Of a DNA stretch of 64,000 nucleotides, positions 1 through 8,542 are shown piece by piece; positions within the stretch are counted from its first letter, which is position 1; every line of letters begins with the position of its first letter. The stretch spans positions 1,302,001-1,366,000 of the forward strand of contig NZ_CP048810.1 in the NCBI RefSeq assembly GCF_013347965.1. The letters run 5' to 3'. Under the pieces are notes generated by a model. It was not told where the DNA came from. It worked only from the letters and a program-made list of their open reading frames with translations, and ran no database searches. This stretch comes from Pseudomonas bijieensis. Lineage in GTDB: Bacteria > Pseudomonadota > Gammaproteobacteria > Pseudomonadales > Pseudomonadaceae. The position numbers and the translations under genes were made by a program.

Positions 1-999
1 AATGCCTACTGGCTAATCGTGATCCGCTTCATGCTTGGGGTGGTCGAGGCCGCGGTGATGCCGGCGATGCTGGTGTACCTTTGCCACTGGTTCACCCGGG
101 CCGAACGCTCGCGTGCCAATACCTTCCTGATCCTCGGCAACCCGGTGACCATGCTGTGGATGTCCGTGGTCTCGGGTTACCTGGTGCAGCAGTTCGACTG
201 GCGCTGGATGTTCATCATCGAGGGCCTGCCGGCAGTGCTCTGGGCCTTTATCTGGTGGCGCCTGGCCGATGACCGTCCGGCCCAGGCCAAGTGGCTCAGC
301 GACCAGGAAAAGCACGATCTGGAAAGTGCCCTGGCGGCCGAACAGGTCGGCATCAAGGCAGTGAAGAACTACGCCGAGGCCTTCCGCTCGCCCAAGGTGA
401 TCATCCTGGCGTTGCAGTTTTTCTGCTGGAGCATCGGCGTCTACGGGTTTGTGCTGTGGTTGCCGTCGATCCTCAAGGCCGGCCTGCAGATGAACATGGT
501 CGAGGCCGGGTGGCTGTCGTCCCTGCCGTACCTGGCGGCGGTAATCGCCATGCTGGTGGTGTCCTGGGCCTCGGACAAGGTCCAGAAGCGCAAACGTTTC
601 GTCTGGCCGCCGCTGCTGGTCGCCGCCATCGCGTTCTACGCCTCCTACCTGCTGGGGGCCGAGCACTTCTGGTGGTCCTATGGCTTGCTGGTGGTCGCCG
701 GTGCTTGCATGTATGCGCCGTACGGTCCGTTCTTCGCCATCGTTCCGGAAATCCTCCCGGCCAATGTCGCTGGCGGCGCCATGGCGTTGATCAACAGCAT
801 GGGCGCGCTGGGCTCGTTCGGCGGTTCGTACCTGGTGGGCTACCTCAACGGCACTACCGGTTCCCCCGGCATGTCCTTCCTGCTGATGAGCGGCGCGTTG
901 TTGCTCTCGGTGGTGCTGACCCTCGCCCTCAAGCCCGGCGCCAGCGACCGGACCGCCTCCCACCCCGCGACGCCACACCCGGCGCCCGCCCGTTCCTGA
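1..999 (+). CDS. kguT: MFS transporter, probable 2-ketogluconate permease KguT (5' end outside window)
   Basis: The reading frame is open from the first base, so the N-terminus lies upstream; 332 residues are visible. The protein is a chain of hydrophobic segments with a hydrophilic central loop near residues 80-125, typical of the anion:cation symporter group of the major facilitator superfamily. The next gene, 15 bases on, is a 2-hydroxyacid dehydrogenase of KguD type. In Pseudomonas the order kguE-kguK-kguT-kguD forms the 2-ketogluconate uptake and phosphorylation operon, so import of 2-ketogluconate across the inner membrane is the likely role. The substrate is inferred from context, not from a motif. 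Confidence 0.75.
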   Translation, partial: NAYWLIVIRFMLGVVEAAVMPAMLVYLCHWFTRAERSRANTFLILGNPVTMLWMSVVSGYLVQQFDWRWMFIIEGLPAVLWAFIWWRLADDRPAQAKWLSDQEKHDLESALAAEQVGIKAVKNYAEAFRSPKVIILALQFFCWSIGVYGFVLWLPSILKAGLQMNMVEAGWLSSLPYLAAVIAMLVVSWASDKVQKRKRFVWPPLLVAAIAFYASYLLGAEHFWWSYGLLVVAGACMYAPYGPFFAIVPEILPANVAGGAMALINSMGALGSFGGSYLVGYLNGTTGSPGMSFLLMSGALLLSVVLTLALKPGASDRTASHPATPHPAPARS

Positions 1000-1014
1000 A
1001 TCGAGACCCGCCCC

Positions 1015-1992
1015 ATGAAAAAGCACGTGGTGTTGTACAAAACGCTGTCAGCTCAGTTGATGGCTCGCCTGCAAGCCCAGGCCCAAGTCACGCACATCGA
1101 ACGCCTCGATGCCCAGGGCCTGGCGCAACTGCGCGAGACCCTCCCCACGGCCCATGGCCTGCTGGGCGCCAGCCTCAGGCTGGATGCGGCGCTGCTCGAC
1201 CTGGCGCCAAACCTGCAAGCCATCGCCAGCGTCTCGGTGGGGGTCGATAACTACGACATCGACTACCTCACCGAACGCCGGATCCTGCTCAGCAACACGC
1301 CGGACGTGCTGACCGAAACCACTGCGGACACCGGTTTCGCATTGATCCTGGCAACCGCCAGGCGCGTGGTGGAGCTGGCCAACCTGGTCCGCGAAGGTGG
1401 CTGGCAACAGAGCATCGGCCCCCGGCATTTCGGCACCGATGTCCATGGCAAGACCCTGGGCATCATCGGCATGGGGCGCATCGGCGAAGCCCTGGCCCAG
1501 CGCGGGCACTTCGGCTTCGGCATGCCAGTGCTCTACCACAGCCACTCCCCCAAACCCGCGGTCGAGCAGCGGTTCGGCGCCCGTTATTGCAGCCTCGAAA
1601 CGCTGTTGCGGCAGGCGGATTTCATCTGCCTGACCTTGCCGCTCACAGCCGAGACCCACGGGCTGATCGGCGCCCAAGCGTTCGCGCAGATGCGTCCCGA
1701 GAGTATCTTCATCAACATCTCCCGGGGCAAAGTGGTGGATGAAGCGGCACTGATCGAGGCCCTGCGCAACCAGCAGATCCGTGGCGCGGGGCTGGATGTG
1801 TTCGAGCGCGAACCCTTGAGTGCGGATTCGCCGCTGTTGCAGATGGACAACGTGGTCGCGACGCCGCACATGGGCTCGGCCACCCACGAGACCCGGGAAG
1901 CGATGGCGCGTTGTGCGGTGGACAATCTGTTGGCGGCGTTGGCGGGGGAACGGCCGGTGAATCTGGTGAATGCGGGGGCGTGGCGGGGCTGA
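1015..1992 (+). CDS. kguD: 2-hydroxyacid dehydrogenase, probable 2-ketogluconate-6-phosphate reductase KguD
   Basis: A 325-residue D-isomer-specific 2-hydroxyacid dehydrogenase. The Rossmann nucleotide-binding motif GIIGMGRIGEA lies near residues 147-157. The family's catalytic arginine is in NISRGKVVDE, a Glu in VFEREPL, and the catalytic His in TPHMGSAT near the C-terminus. After a KguT-like permease it most likely reduces 2-keto-6-phosphogluconate to 6-phosphogluconate, feeding the Entner-Doudoroff route. The alternative is a general glyoxylate/hydroxypyruvate or 2-ketogluconate reductase of the GhrB type, which is close in sequence. Translation starts at the ATG 15 bases after the permease stop. 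Confidence 0.8.
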   Translation: MKKHVVLYKTLSAQLMARLQAQAQVTHIERLDAQGLAQLRETLPTAHGLLGASLRLDAALLDLAPNLQAIASVSVGVDNYDIDYLTERRILLSNTPDVLTETTADTGFALILATARRVVELANLVREGGWQQSIGPRHFGTDVHGKTLGIIGMGRIGEALAQRGHFGFGMPVLYHSHSPKPAVEQRFGARYCSLETLLRQADFICLTLPLTAETHGLIGAQAFAQMRPESIFINISRGKVVDEAALIEALRNQQIRGAGLDVFEREPLSADSPLLQMDNVVATPHMGSATHETREAMARCAVDNLLAALAGERPVNLVNAGAWRG

Positions 1993-2367
1993 CATAGGCC
2001 GCCTTTTAATATGCCATCGCAAGCAAGATCGCGATGGCAACTGCGTTCATTTGAATGTGCACGCAACACAAACTTTCCGAGCACACCCGCCTTGAAACAC
2101 CGCTGTCAGATTATCTTTTTGATCCTTACTTAAAATAATATAAACATCCCAAACGGCGAGAATAGTAGAGAGAAACCACACTTTCAACAAAACAGTTACA
2201 TTCCTACACCCCCCTCCTACTCAACGGCAAGAACGAACCTACGTCAGCCTCGGAAGTCGCGCAATAGCCTTCACCCCACCCCAATGCTATTAATTAATCA
2301 CTTGCGAACAAACGCAAGTTGGGCGCTCGCCTCGCGACGCCCATTAACTACATTGGAGTAAATCGAC
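1993..2367 (+). other. Intergenic region between the kgu operon and the RiPP island
   Basis: This stretch marks a sharp change to AT-rich sequence. It opens with a hairpin at 2013-2038. Around 2119-2144 there is TTGATC followed by an A/T run containing TATAAA, a weak promoter candidate with short spacing. At 2318-2345 short self-complementary GC segments (GGGCG and CGCCC arms) could fold ahead of the peptide gene. No convincing gene was seen; a 25-codon frame ending just before 2360 lacks a ribosome binding site. Confidence 0.4.
2013..2038 (+). terminator. Hairpin after kguD, possible terminator or REP remnant
   Basis: GCCATCGC at 2013-2020 is exactly complementary to GCGATGGC at 2031-2038, giving an 8-bp stem with a 10-base loop. 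It lies 21 bases after the kguD stop. There is no T-run, and the sequence resembles the core of the local REP repeats, so it may be a repeat remnant rather than a true terminator. Confidence 0.4.
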
Positions 2368-2484
2368 ATGGGTAGGAAACGCTCTGAAATAAATAACACC
2401 TTCTTTGGCCTACCGCAGGCATTAGGCCTTTCTAAAGACCTCCTCGCAACAGAGGCCGATTTTTTTACGTCGCTGACCATCTAA
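2368..2484 (+). CDS. Candidate RiPP precursor peptide (38 residues)
   Basis: The ATG is preceded by a good ribosome binding site, GGAG at 2355-2358, about nine bases upstream. The 38-residue product begins MGRKRSEINN, has a hydrophobic middle (FFGLPQALGLSKDLL) and ends in TEADFFTSLTI. It contains Thr and Ser but no Cys. Small size, position directly ahead of a YcaO-family gene and an ABC exporter, and the shared AT-rich composition suggest a ribosomally made precursor whose C-terminal Thr/Ser residues could be modified. The basic, amphipathic N-terminal half would serve as leader. I do not recognise the peptide, and the leader/core border cannot be placed. Confidence 0.6.
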   Translation: MGRKRSEINNTFFGLPQALGLSKDLLATEADFFTSLTI

Positions 2485-2513
2485 GCCAGTGACCGATTAA
2501 TTATCGGCGAACA

Positions 2514-2541
2514 GATGCCGGAAGGATCTCCTTTCGGCATC
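2514..2541 (+). terminator. Strong hairpin between precursor and YcaO genes, possible attenuator
   Basis: Bases 2514-2525 (GATGCCGGAAGG) pair with 2530-2541 (CCTTTCGGCATC) in a 12-bp stem with one G-T pair and a 4-base loop, ATCT. A short CTTTAAT follows instead of a full T-run, so it looks more like a partial terminator or RNA-stabilising stem. RiPP operons often use such an element to make more precursor than enzyme. A second small palindrome, CCGAT-TAATT-ATCGG, lies at 2493-2507. Confidence 0.6.
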
Positions 2542-2558
2542 CTTTAATGGAGATCCAT

Positions 2559-3732
2559 ATGTCAGAACGAGAACTATCACCCACCGAAGCGCTATTCAAT
2601 ATCATGTCCACGCTGCATACACTGGGCCTCAGTGCAGTAACACGGTATACGACACCATCCAAGCTAGTAGCAACGGCCGAGCTGTTTGATGACAACGATA
2701 ACCTCGTTGAGTCGGGAGCAGGCAAGGGACCAGATTCACTAATAGGCGCACTGGCAGAAAGCATTGAACACTTCAGCACGTTCCAGCCTCTTACTGGTGC
2801 TCCTATACGATACCGTTCCGACAAAATAGCTACCCAAAAAGCAGTTACAGAAGATGGAATTTTTACCAGCCTGCCTCACACAGAAAATTTAATCGAATGC
2901 TTTCGACTTACCTCGCTCAACAACAATGAAGAACTATTCGCGCCGTGCGTCCTTCTATGCCCTAAAACGACGCAAAACATCCACAAAGATTCGAATTCCG
3001 CACTGCGCTTTCTATCTCGCTACTCATCAAACTCAGGAATTGCTTTTGGTTGCACAGAGAACGAAGCACTATTACATGGTGCCCACGAAACAATCGAGAG
3101 GCATATCCTGTCTCTTTTCTACATGACTGTCTGTGGCCTCGGTCCGGCAATGGAACTATACACACCTTCTGCCGCGTTGCTTCAAAACAGCGCTGAGGAG
3201 CCACCCCGCTGCCTTGGCGTCAGCGAACAGACTGCAAGTGATCATTATCAAGGACGTGCTGTCAGTTTATTTTGCAGTGGCTTTTCCCAAAGCGGGCCCT
3301 GGAGCTCACCATCTTTCACCCATTGGCTCCGGATGCTCGCTTGAAATCCATACTGCAATCCAAAGGGCAGTTACTGAACAATTCCAGTCCGAGGACTTAT
3401 ATGATGCCGCTGAAGAATCCATAGATAGAGAAACCTTTGATCTACTATCTAAATCAAGACACCTGAAACACTTGATTGACTTCGCACCCGTCACAACAGC
3501 AACACTCCCTACAATTGACGCCCCTGCACACATCAACTCTACAACAGTTTCCGCACAACTAGAAACGCTGCAAAAAAACCTATCAAACACTGGAATGAAA
3601 ATATTCCGCCGAACCGTAGCCCGCTTTTCAAGCAACAGCATCGTCACTCAAATTTATATTCCAGGACTTGAGCGCTTCAATATCATTAGAAACGGTCGCT
3701 TGGTGGTGCCACAGTACGTATTACGCGGTTGA
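2559..3732 (+). pseudogene. YcaO-family RiPP-modifying enzyme gene with an apparent +1 frameshift
   Basis: The first frame (ATG 2559, GGAG six bases upstream; an in-frame ATG at 2547 has no good site) runs to 3344. The second frame carries the rest to 3732. Dropping one C from CCCC at 3204-3207 joins them into 390 residues, a normal size for a YcaO cyclodehydratase. YcaO landmarks occur in both parts: GALAESIEH (63-71), NSGIAFGC and HETIERH (158-182), then GSGCSLEIHTAIQRAVTEQF (256-275) and IPGLERF (367-373). YcaO enzymes use ATP to activate backbone amides, forming azolines, amidines or thioamides in peptides. No partner protein gene is present. The break may be a true mutation, a sequencing error or programmed slippage. 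Confidence 0.8.
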
Positions 3733-3765
3733 ATTATCGAACACAAAGCAACCAGGAGCGAGTAC

Positions 3766-5481
3766 ATGCATAGTATCCGGGCAATGATAAAAAACGCCTA
3801 TAAAACACACACAAGACTTCTAGCAATGACTATAGCCACAATCATTGCACTCAAACTCATCACACTTGCCCCTCCACTGTTACTCGGAACCATCATCGAC
3901 ACCCTGCAAGGCAACAGAAACCCAGCATCCAACACTCTGCTCGCACTGACGACAGGTCTGATTGTCGCGGGGTGCATTCATGCCATCATCACTCCTCTGC
4001 AGCTCCATGCGCTATCTAAGTTGGTACAAAGCATTATCATGAACGCTTCCATTGAGTGGATCACCGAACTCATAGGCAAAGAGTTTTCGTTATTCAACTC
4101 TTGGAGAATCGGCCACTTCATAAAATCGGTCGAGCGCGGAATTACTGCACACGAACAACTACTCACTTTCCTTGTGACCATTGCGCTTCCCGTACTATTG
4201 GAATTCATAGTTGTTGGGACTGCTTTTATTTATATAGGTGGCGGTGAAATCTTTTTGAGCATGACGGCGCTCGGAGTTATCTATCTGGCTGCCACCCATC
4301 AAATTATCAAATGGCGGAGAAAGTACATCGATGCAGTCAATGAACAGGAAGATGAGTTAAGTGCCCACCTCTACAACACCCTCAACGCTGGAAAAATCAT
4401 AAAACTGGAAAGAGCCATACCTACTGCCCTGCGCCCGTTGAACGCGGCGTTCGGACGTTATGCCAACGCTGCGGTGACTACGGCATCATCTGGCGGCCTA
4501 CTGACCACCGCCAAGATACTGTTCGTAAGCCTTTCCACTGGGGGATTGCTCTACTGGGGCGTCGTGGACCAACTTTCGGGTCATCCCAGTATCAGTGTCG
4601 GACAGCTGGTTGCCATTTTTTCAATCGCGGGGAGTTATCTGCTCAGTATTTCAACCTTGACTGAAGGGTATCGTGTTCTTGATCAGTTCCTTGCAGACCA
4701 GCGTCAATTTCAGGGCCTGCTATCACTCCCGGATTTCGATCGCAGCAATCGGCTGGCCTGGGTTGATTTCCAGCGGCCCTCGGTTCTGGAACTCGGCCCC
4801 TGCGAAGTGGCAGGAACGGGACCGCTTCGCCTGTCGATCAAGCGCTCCCTGGCATTTGCTCAAGGGCAGTCAGTGGCTGTTACGGGCCCTAGCGGCGCAG
4901 GCAAAACCACTTTTTTGGAAGTTCTCGCCGGGCTTGATGCCTCAAAGCGAGACCAACTAAGTATCGACTCGGTACCGGTCTCACTTTTGTCCGGTCAAGC
5001 TCACTTGGACGCCTTGAGATACTGCCCCCAACAACCGCGGTTTCTGGAAGGCTCTTTTGAACAATCGGTTCTGTTCGGAGGCAGCGCATCGCCGATTTTG
5101 TCTAGAGCCATACGGCAATTGGAACTGGATGAGATCGTGACAACACGGCAGGTCAGCGAGAATGCATCGAATATCTCCGGAGGCGAAGCCAAACGCCTAT
5201 CCCTGCTGCGCCTGATCAACAAGCCCGGAAAATTCAATATGTTCGACGAGCCAAGCGCATCCATCGAACCCAGGCTGACCACGCCTCTTTGGGACCTGTT
5301 ATTCGACGTTTTTGCCGGGCAGGGGTTGATATGTGTCACCCATGACGTTGACCACCTGCATCGGTTTGACCGAGTCATTGTGATGCATGACGGGGCAATT
5401 GTGGAGGATGGTCCATGGCGGGAGCTGGTCGACAGGCCAGCAGTCAAGCTTCTGGTGGATGAGATTCGGACGCAGAACTAG
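3766..5481 (+). CDS. ABC transporter, fused permease and ATPase, probable RiPP exporter
   Basis: A 571-residue half-transporter. About six membrane segments occupy residues 15-310, followed by a nucleotide-binding domain with Walker A GPSGAGKTT (from residue 374), an ABC signature ISGGE (470-474, instead of LSGGQ), Walker B ending FDEPS (Asp494, Glu495) and the H-loop His at 526. There is no N-terminal C39 peptidase domain, so it should not cleave a leader itself. It starts 33 bases after the YcaO frame behind AGGAG. It probably exports the modified peptide and may give self-protection. The first half is AT-rich; the ATPase half is closer to the host composition. Confidence 0.85.
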   Translation: MHSIRAMIKNAYKTHTRLLAMTIATIIALKLITLAPPLLLGTIIDTLQGNRNPASNTLLALTTGLIVAGCIHAIITPLQLHALSKLVQSIIMNASIEWITELIGKEFSLFNSWRIGHFIKSVERGITAHEQLLTFLVTIALPVLLEFIVVGTAFIYIGGGEIFLSMTALGVIYLAATHQIIKWRRKYIDAVNEQEDELSAHLYNTLNAGKIIKLERAIPTALRPLNAAFGRYANAAVTTASSGGLLTTAKILFVSLSTGGLLYWGVVDQLSGHPSISVGQLVAIFSIAGSYLLSISTLTEGYRVLDQFLADQRQFQGLLSLPDFDRSNRLAWVDFQRPSVLELGPCEVAGTGPLRLSIKRSLAFAQGQSVAVTGPSGAGKTTFLEVLAGLDASKRDQLSIDSVPVSLLSGQAHLDALRYCPQQPRFLEGSFEQSVLFGGSASPILSRAIRQLELDEIVTTRQVSENASNISGGEAKRLSLLRLINKPGKFNMFDEPSASIEPRLTTPLWDLLFDVFAGQGLICVTHDVDHLHRFDRVIVMHDGAIVEDGPWRELVDRPAVKLLVDEIRTQN

Positions 5482-5591
5482 CGAAATAAGGTGCTGGATC
5501 TGCTGCCGTCATCGTCGGATCGCCGCCGAAGCAGGCTCGCTCCCAAGGTTTTGCGGTTTGCCCAGTATTTAAGGAATGACACAAGTCCCTT

Positions 5592-5722
5592 GTGGCGAGG
5601 GAGCTTGCTCCCGTTCGACTGGGCAGCAGTCGCAGGCCCGGCGGGCGCGGTATGTATGGGGAACCGCGCCGGCTCTGTTTGGGGCTGCTGCGCAGCCCAG
5701 CGGGAGCAAGCTCCCTCGCCAC
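5592..5722. repeat. REP doublet, GTGGCGAGGGAGC type
   Basis: The left arm at 5592-5613 (begins GTGGCGAGGGAGCTTGC) and right arm at 5701-5722 are exact reverse complements over 22 bases, separated by about 87 GC-rich bases. The same arms recur at 13552, 32622 and 44216. This matches Pseudomonas REP elements in inverted pairs, non-autonomous elements mobilised by RAYT-type transposases; none is encoded in the window. Confidence 0.9.
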
Positions 5723-5727
5723 GGGGG

Positions 5728-6096
5728 CTATGTCGACTGACGGGTTTCGATGTTGTCCAGTGCACGGTTCGCCAGCAGGCTGCCCAGTTCGATCAGTTGC
5801 TGAATGCCCAGGAGGAAATGCCGGCGTGAACCGTCCAGGTCGAAAGCCAGATCATTGGCCAGGGCATTGGCCGAAGCCAGGGTTTCGCTGAGGTTGGCAA
5901 GCAAGCTTTCGGTGTCGATGTCTTTGTTGACGGTGAAGAGTTGGCCGGGGGCAGGTTCTGCTTCGGGTTTGCCCGGTTTGGGGTTTAGGTAATGGTCGAG
6001 GACTCGGTCGGTGACTTCGTCGTGTTTTGGGGACTTGGTTTTTGGACGCGGTGAGGCCGGATCGGTGTCCGGGGGATTGGGGGTAGCTTTGAACAT
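5728..6096 (-). CDS. DUF6124 (formerly DUF3077) family protein
   Basis: A 122-residue protein with a Pro/Lys/Asp-rich N-terminal third (MFKATPNPPDTDPASP) and a helical C-terminal half, ESLLANLSETLASANALAND, ending in a helix rich in Leu and Ile. This is the pattern of the DUF6124/DUF3077 family, abundant and almost confined to Pseudomonas and of unknown function. The start follows an AGG-containing stretch and an unusual structured leader (6100-6320). The 3' end abuts a REP doublet. No enzymatic motif is visible. Confidence 0.8.
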   Translation of the reverse strand: MFKATPNPPDTDPASPRPKTKSPKHDEVTDRVLDHYLNPKPGKPEAEPAPGQLFTVNKDIDTESLLANLSETLASANALANDLAFDLDGSRRHFLLGIQQLIELGSLLANRALDNIETRQST

Positions 6097-6124
6097 AAAT
6101 AGAACCTCATGTGGGATAGGAGAA

Positions 6125-6180
6125 CCACCACCTCGCTACCAAACGAGGGTGGCGGCCATACGAAGGTTGGTAGACCGGCC
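6125..6180 (-). promoter_or_regulatory. Leader hairpin with TTTGGTAG loop, proximal copy
   Basis: Read on the minus strand, CCTCG-TTTGGTAG-CGAGG (6148-6131) forms a 5-bp stem with an 8-base loop just upstream of the DUF6124 gene. The loop can instead pair with CTACCAA at 6173-6167, so two alternative folds are possible, as in regulatory leaders. A near copy lies at 6284-6299. Confidence 0.5.
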
Positions 6181-6246
6181 CACATGAACTCCGGCGCGCT
6201 CGAGAGCGCCCTACGCATGGCCACCATCAATACAAATGCTGAGATG

Positions 6247-6320
6247 CACTTGTAACAAGTGACGCTTGCGTCATGTGGAGAGCCGGGCTACCAAACCCGA
6301 TCGCTGATTCATCAGCAACC
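6247..6320 (-). promoter_or_regulatory. Leader hairpin cluster with TTTGGTAG loop, distal copy
   Basis: On the minus strand, CGGG-TTTGGTAG-CCCG (6299-6284) repeats the proximal hairpin's loop exactly with a different but still complementary stem. Flanking it are GCTGA-TTCA-TCAGC (6303-6316), CACTTG-TAA-CAAGTG (6247-6261) and TGACG-CTTG-CGTCA (6260-6273). Both hairpins are followed by TCTCC and CACATGA-like blocks, so the unit appears duplicated. Confidence 0.5.
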
Positions 6321-6628
6321 CGGAAACGATAGAACCTGCCCCCCAAGCGCACAAGCCGGCGGATTCTGGCGCAGTTGTAGGCAATGGCGCAAGACCACGT
6401 AGCCTGTTCCAGAGCACTCCTACGTCCGGATAAACACCCCCCCATTTTGTGTGTACTTTGCAACTCAAGCGGGAGCAAACTCACCCCCACAATGCTTCCA
6501 AGCCGATCACAATTCACACGGCCGATCAAAATCCCGTTAGTCGCCACCCCCCGCCATGCATTAAAGTAACGCCCCCAGCCCCGGCGTTATCCGAACGCCT
6601 GGGCCACCCTTTCCAGGAACAGTCATCG
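6321..6628 (+). other. Intergenic region upstream of moxR
   Basis: About 300 bases separate the DUF6124 leader from the moxR start. The left part continues the GC-rich leader sequence on the minus strand; the right part holds C-rich runs (6437-6443) and should contain the promoter of the moxR-bat operon. No clear -35/-10 pair was found. Longer open frames on either strand here lack ribosome sites and recognisable protein features. Confidence 0.35.
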
Positions 6629-7588
<960 letters not shown>

Positions 7589-7597
7589 GCATGAGTC

Positions 7598-8542
7598 ATG
7601 AATAACCCACTGACGCCCGCACCGGGCATCCGCGTCAGCCTTTCGGAGCTGATCGAGATGCGCCATCGCGTGCGCGAGGTGCAGTTGTTCTCGACACCGG
7701 GCCAGCGCAGCCCGTTGATCGGCCTGCATCACTCCAAGCTGCGCGGACGCGGGGTGGACTTCGACCAGGTACGGGTCTACCAGGCCGGCGACGATGTGCG
7801 CACCATTGACTGGCGTGTCACCGCCCGGACCCAGGAGCCGCATACCAAACTGTTCCACGAAGAACGCGAGCGACCGATCTTCATCATGATCGAGCAAAGC
7901 CACCGGCTGTTCTTCGGCTCGGGGCTGATGTTCAAATCGGTGCTCGCCGCCCAGGCCGCCAGCCTGATCGGCTGGGCCGCGCTGGGACACAATGACCGGG
8001 TCGGCGGCCTGGTGTTCGGCAATAACACCCATTACGAGGTCAAACCGCGGCGCAGCAAACAGAGCCTGTTGCAATTGCTCAACCGGCTGGTGCGGGTCAA
8101 TCAGTCACTGCACACCGAGGGCGAGCCGGACCGCGACTCGTTCGGCATCGCCCTGCGCCGGGCCCGGGAAGTGCTGCGGCCCGGCAGCCTGGTGATCGTG
8201 ATTTGCGACGAGCGTGCGTTGTCCGACAGCGCCGAGCAGCAACTGAGCCTGCTGTCTCGCCATTGCGACCTGCTGCTGTTGCCGTTGTCGGACCCACTGG
8301 ACCATGCCCTGCCCGCCGCCGGCCTGTTGCGTTTCGCCCAACGTGGTTCACAGTTGGAGCTCGACACCCTGAATTTCGAACTGCGCCAGGCCTATCGCGC
8401 CCAGGCCGAGGCGCGCCAGGAGCGCTGGGAACTGCTGACGCAGAAACTGCGGATCCTGATGATGCCCTTGAGTACCCAGGGCGACATGGTCGAACAACTG
8501 CGTGAATACCTGAACCCCAAGCGGGCCGGGAAAAGCCGATGA
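7598..8542 (+). CDS. DUF58 domain-containing protein
   Basis: A 314-residue protein with the DUF58 hallmark GRGVDFDQVRVYQAGDDVR followed by TIDWRVTARTQEPHTKLF near residues 50-85. A VWA-like region follows (IFIMIEQSHRLFFGSG), and C-terminal helices. DUF58 proteins are the standard second gene of MoxR-VWA operons. It begins 9 bases after moxR and overlaps the next gene by 4 bases, implying translational coupling. It is predicted cytoplasmic, with no signal peptide, and likely bridges the ATPase to membrane VWA partners. Confidence 0.9.
   Translation: MNNPLTPAPGIRVSLSELIEMRHRVREVQLFSTPGQRSPLIGLHHSKLRGRGVDFDQVRVYQAGDDVRTIDWRVTARTQEPHTKLFHEERERPIFIMIEQSHRLFFGSGLMFKSVLAAQAASLIGWAALGHNDRVGGLVFGNNTHYEVKPRRSKQSLLQLLNRLVRVNQSLHTEGEPDRDSFGIALRRAREVLRPGSLVIVICDERALSDSAEQQLSLLSRHCDLLLLPLSDPLDHALPAAGLLRFAQRGSQLELDTLNFELRQAYRAQAEARQERWELLTQKLRILMMPLSTQGDMVEQLREYLNPKRAGKSR

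Noticed and set aside
2290-2361. A 25-codon plus-strand frame beginning MLLINHLRTN just before the precursor
   Set aside because: There is no ribosome binding site; its stop falls in the precursor's upstream region. A leader-peptide role cannot be supported.
2298-2480. A 60-codon minus-strand frame opposite the candidate precursor
   Set aside because: It lacks a ribosome site and protein features and is the shadow of the better supported plus-strand peptide gene.
3133-3732. The second YcaO half as an independent gene
   Set aside because: Its only early start is a GTG without a ribosome site, and its content continues the YcaO fold of the first half.
5985-6547. Minus-strand frames of 81 and 106 codons in the DUF6124 leader
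   Set aside because: They run through hairpin-rich sequence with no recognisable domain; structured RNA explains the conserved-looking patches better.
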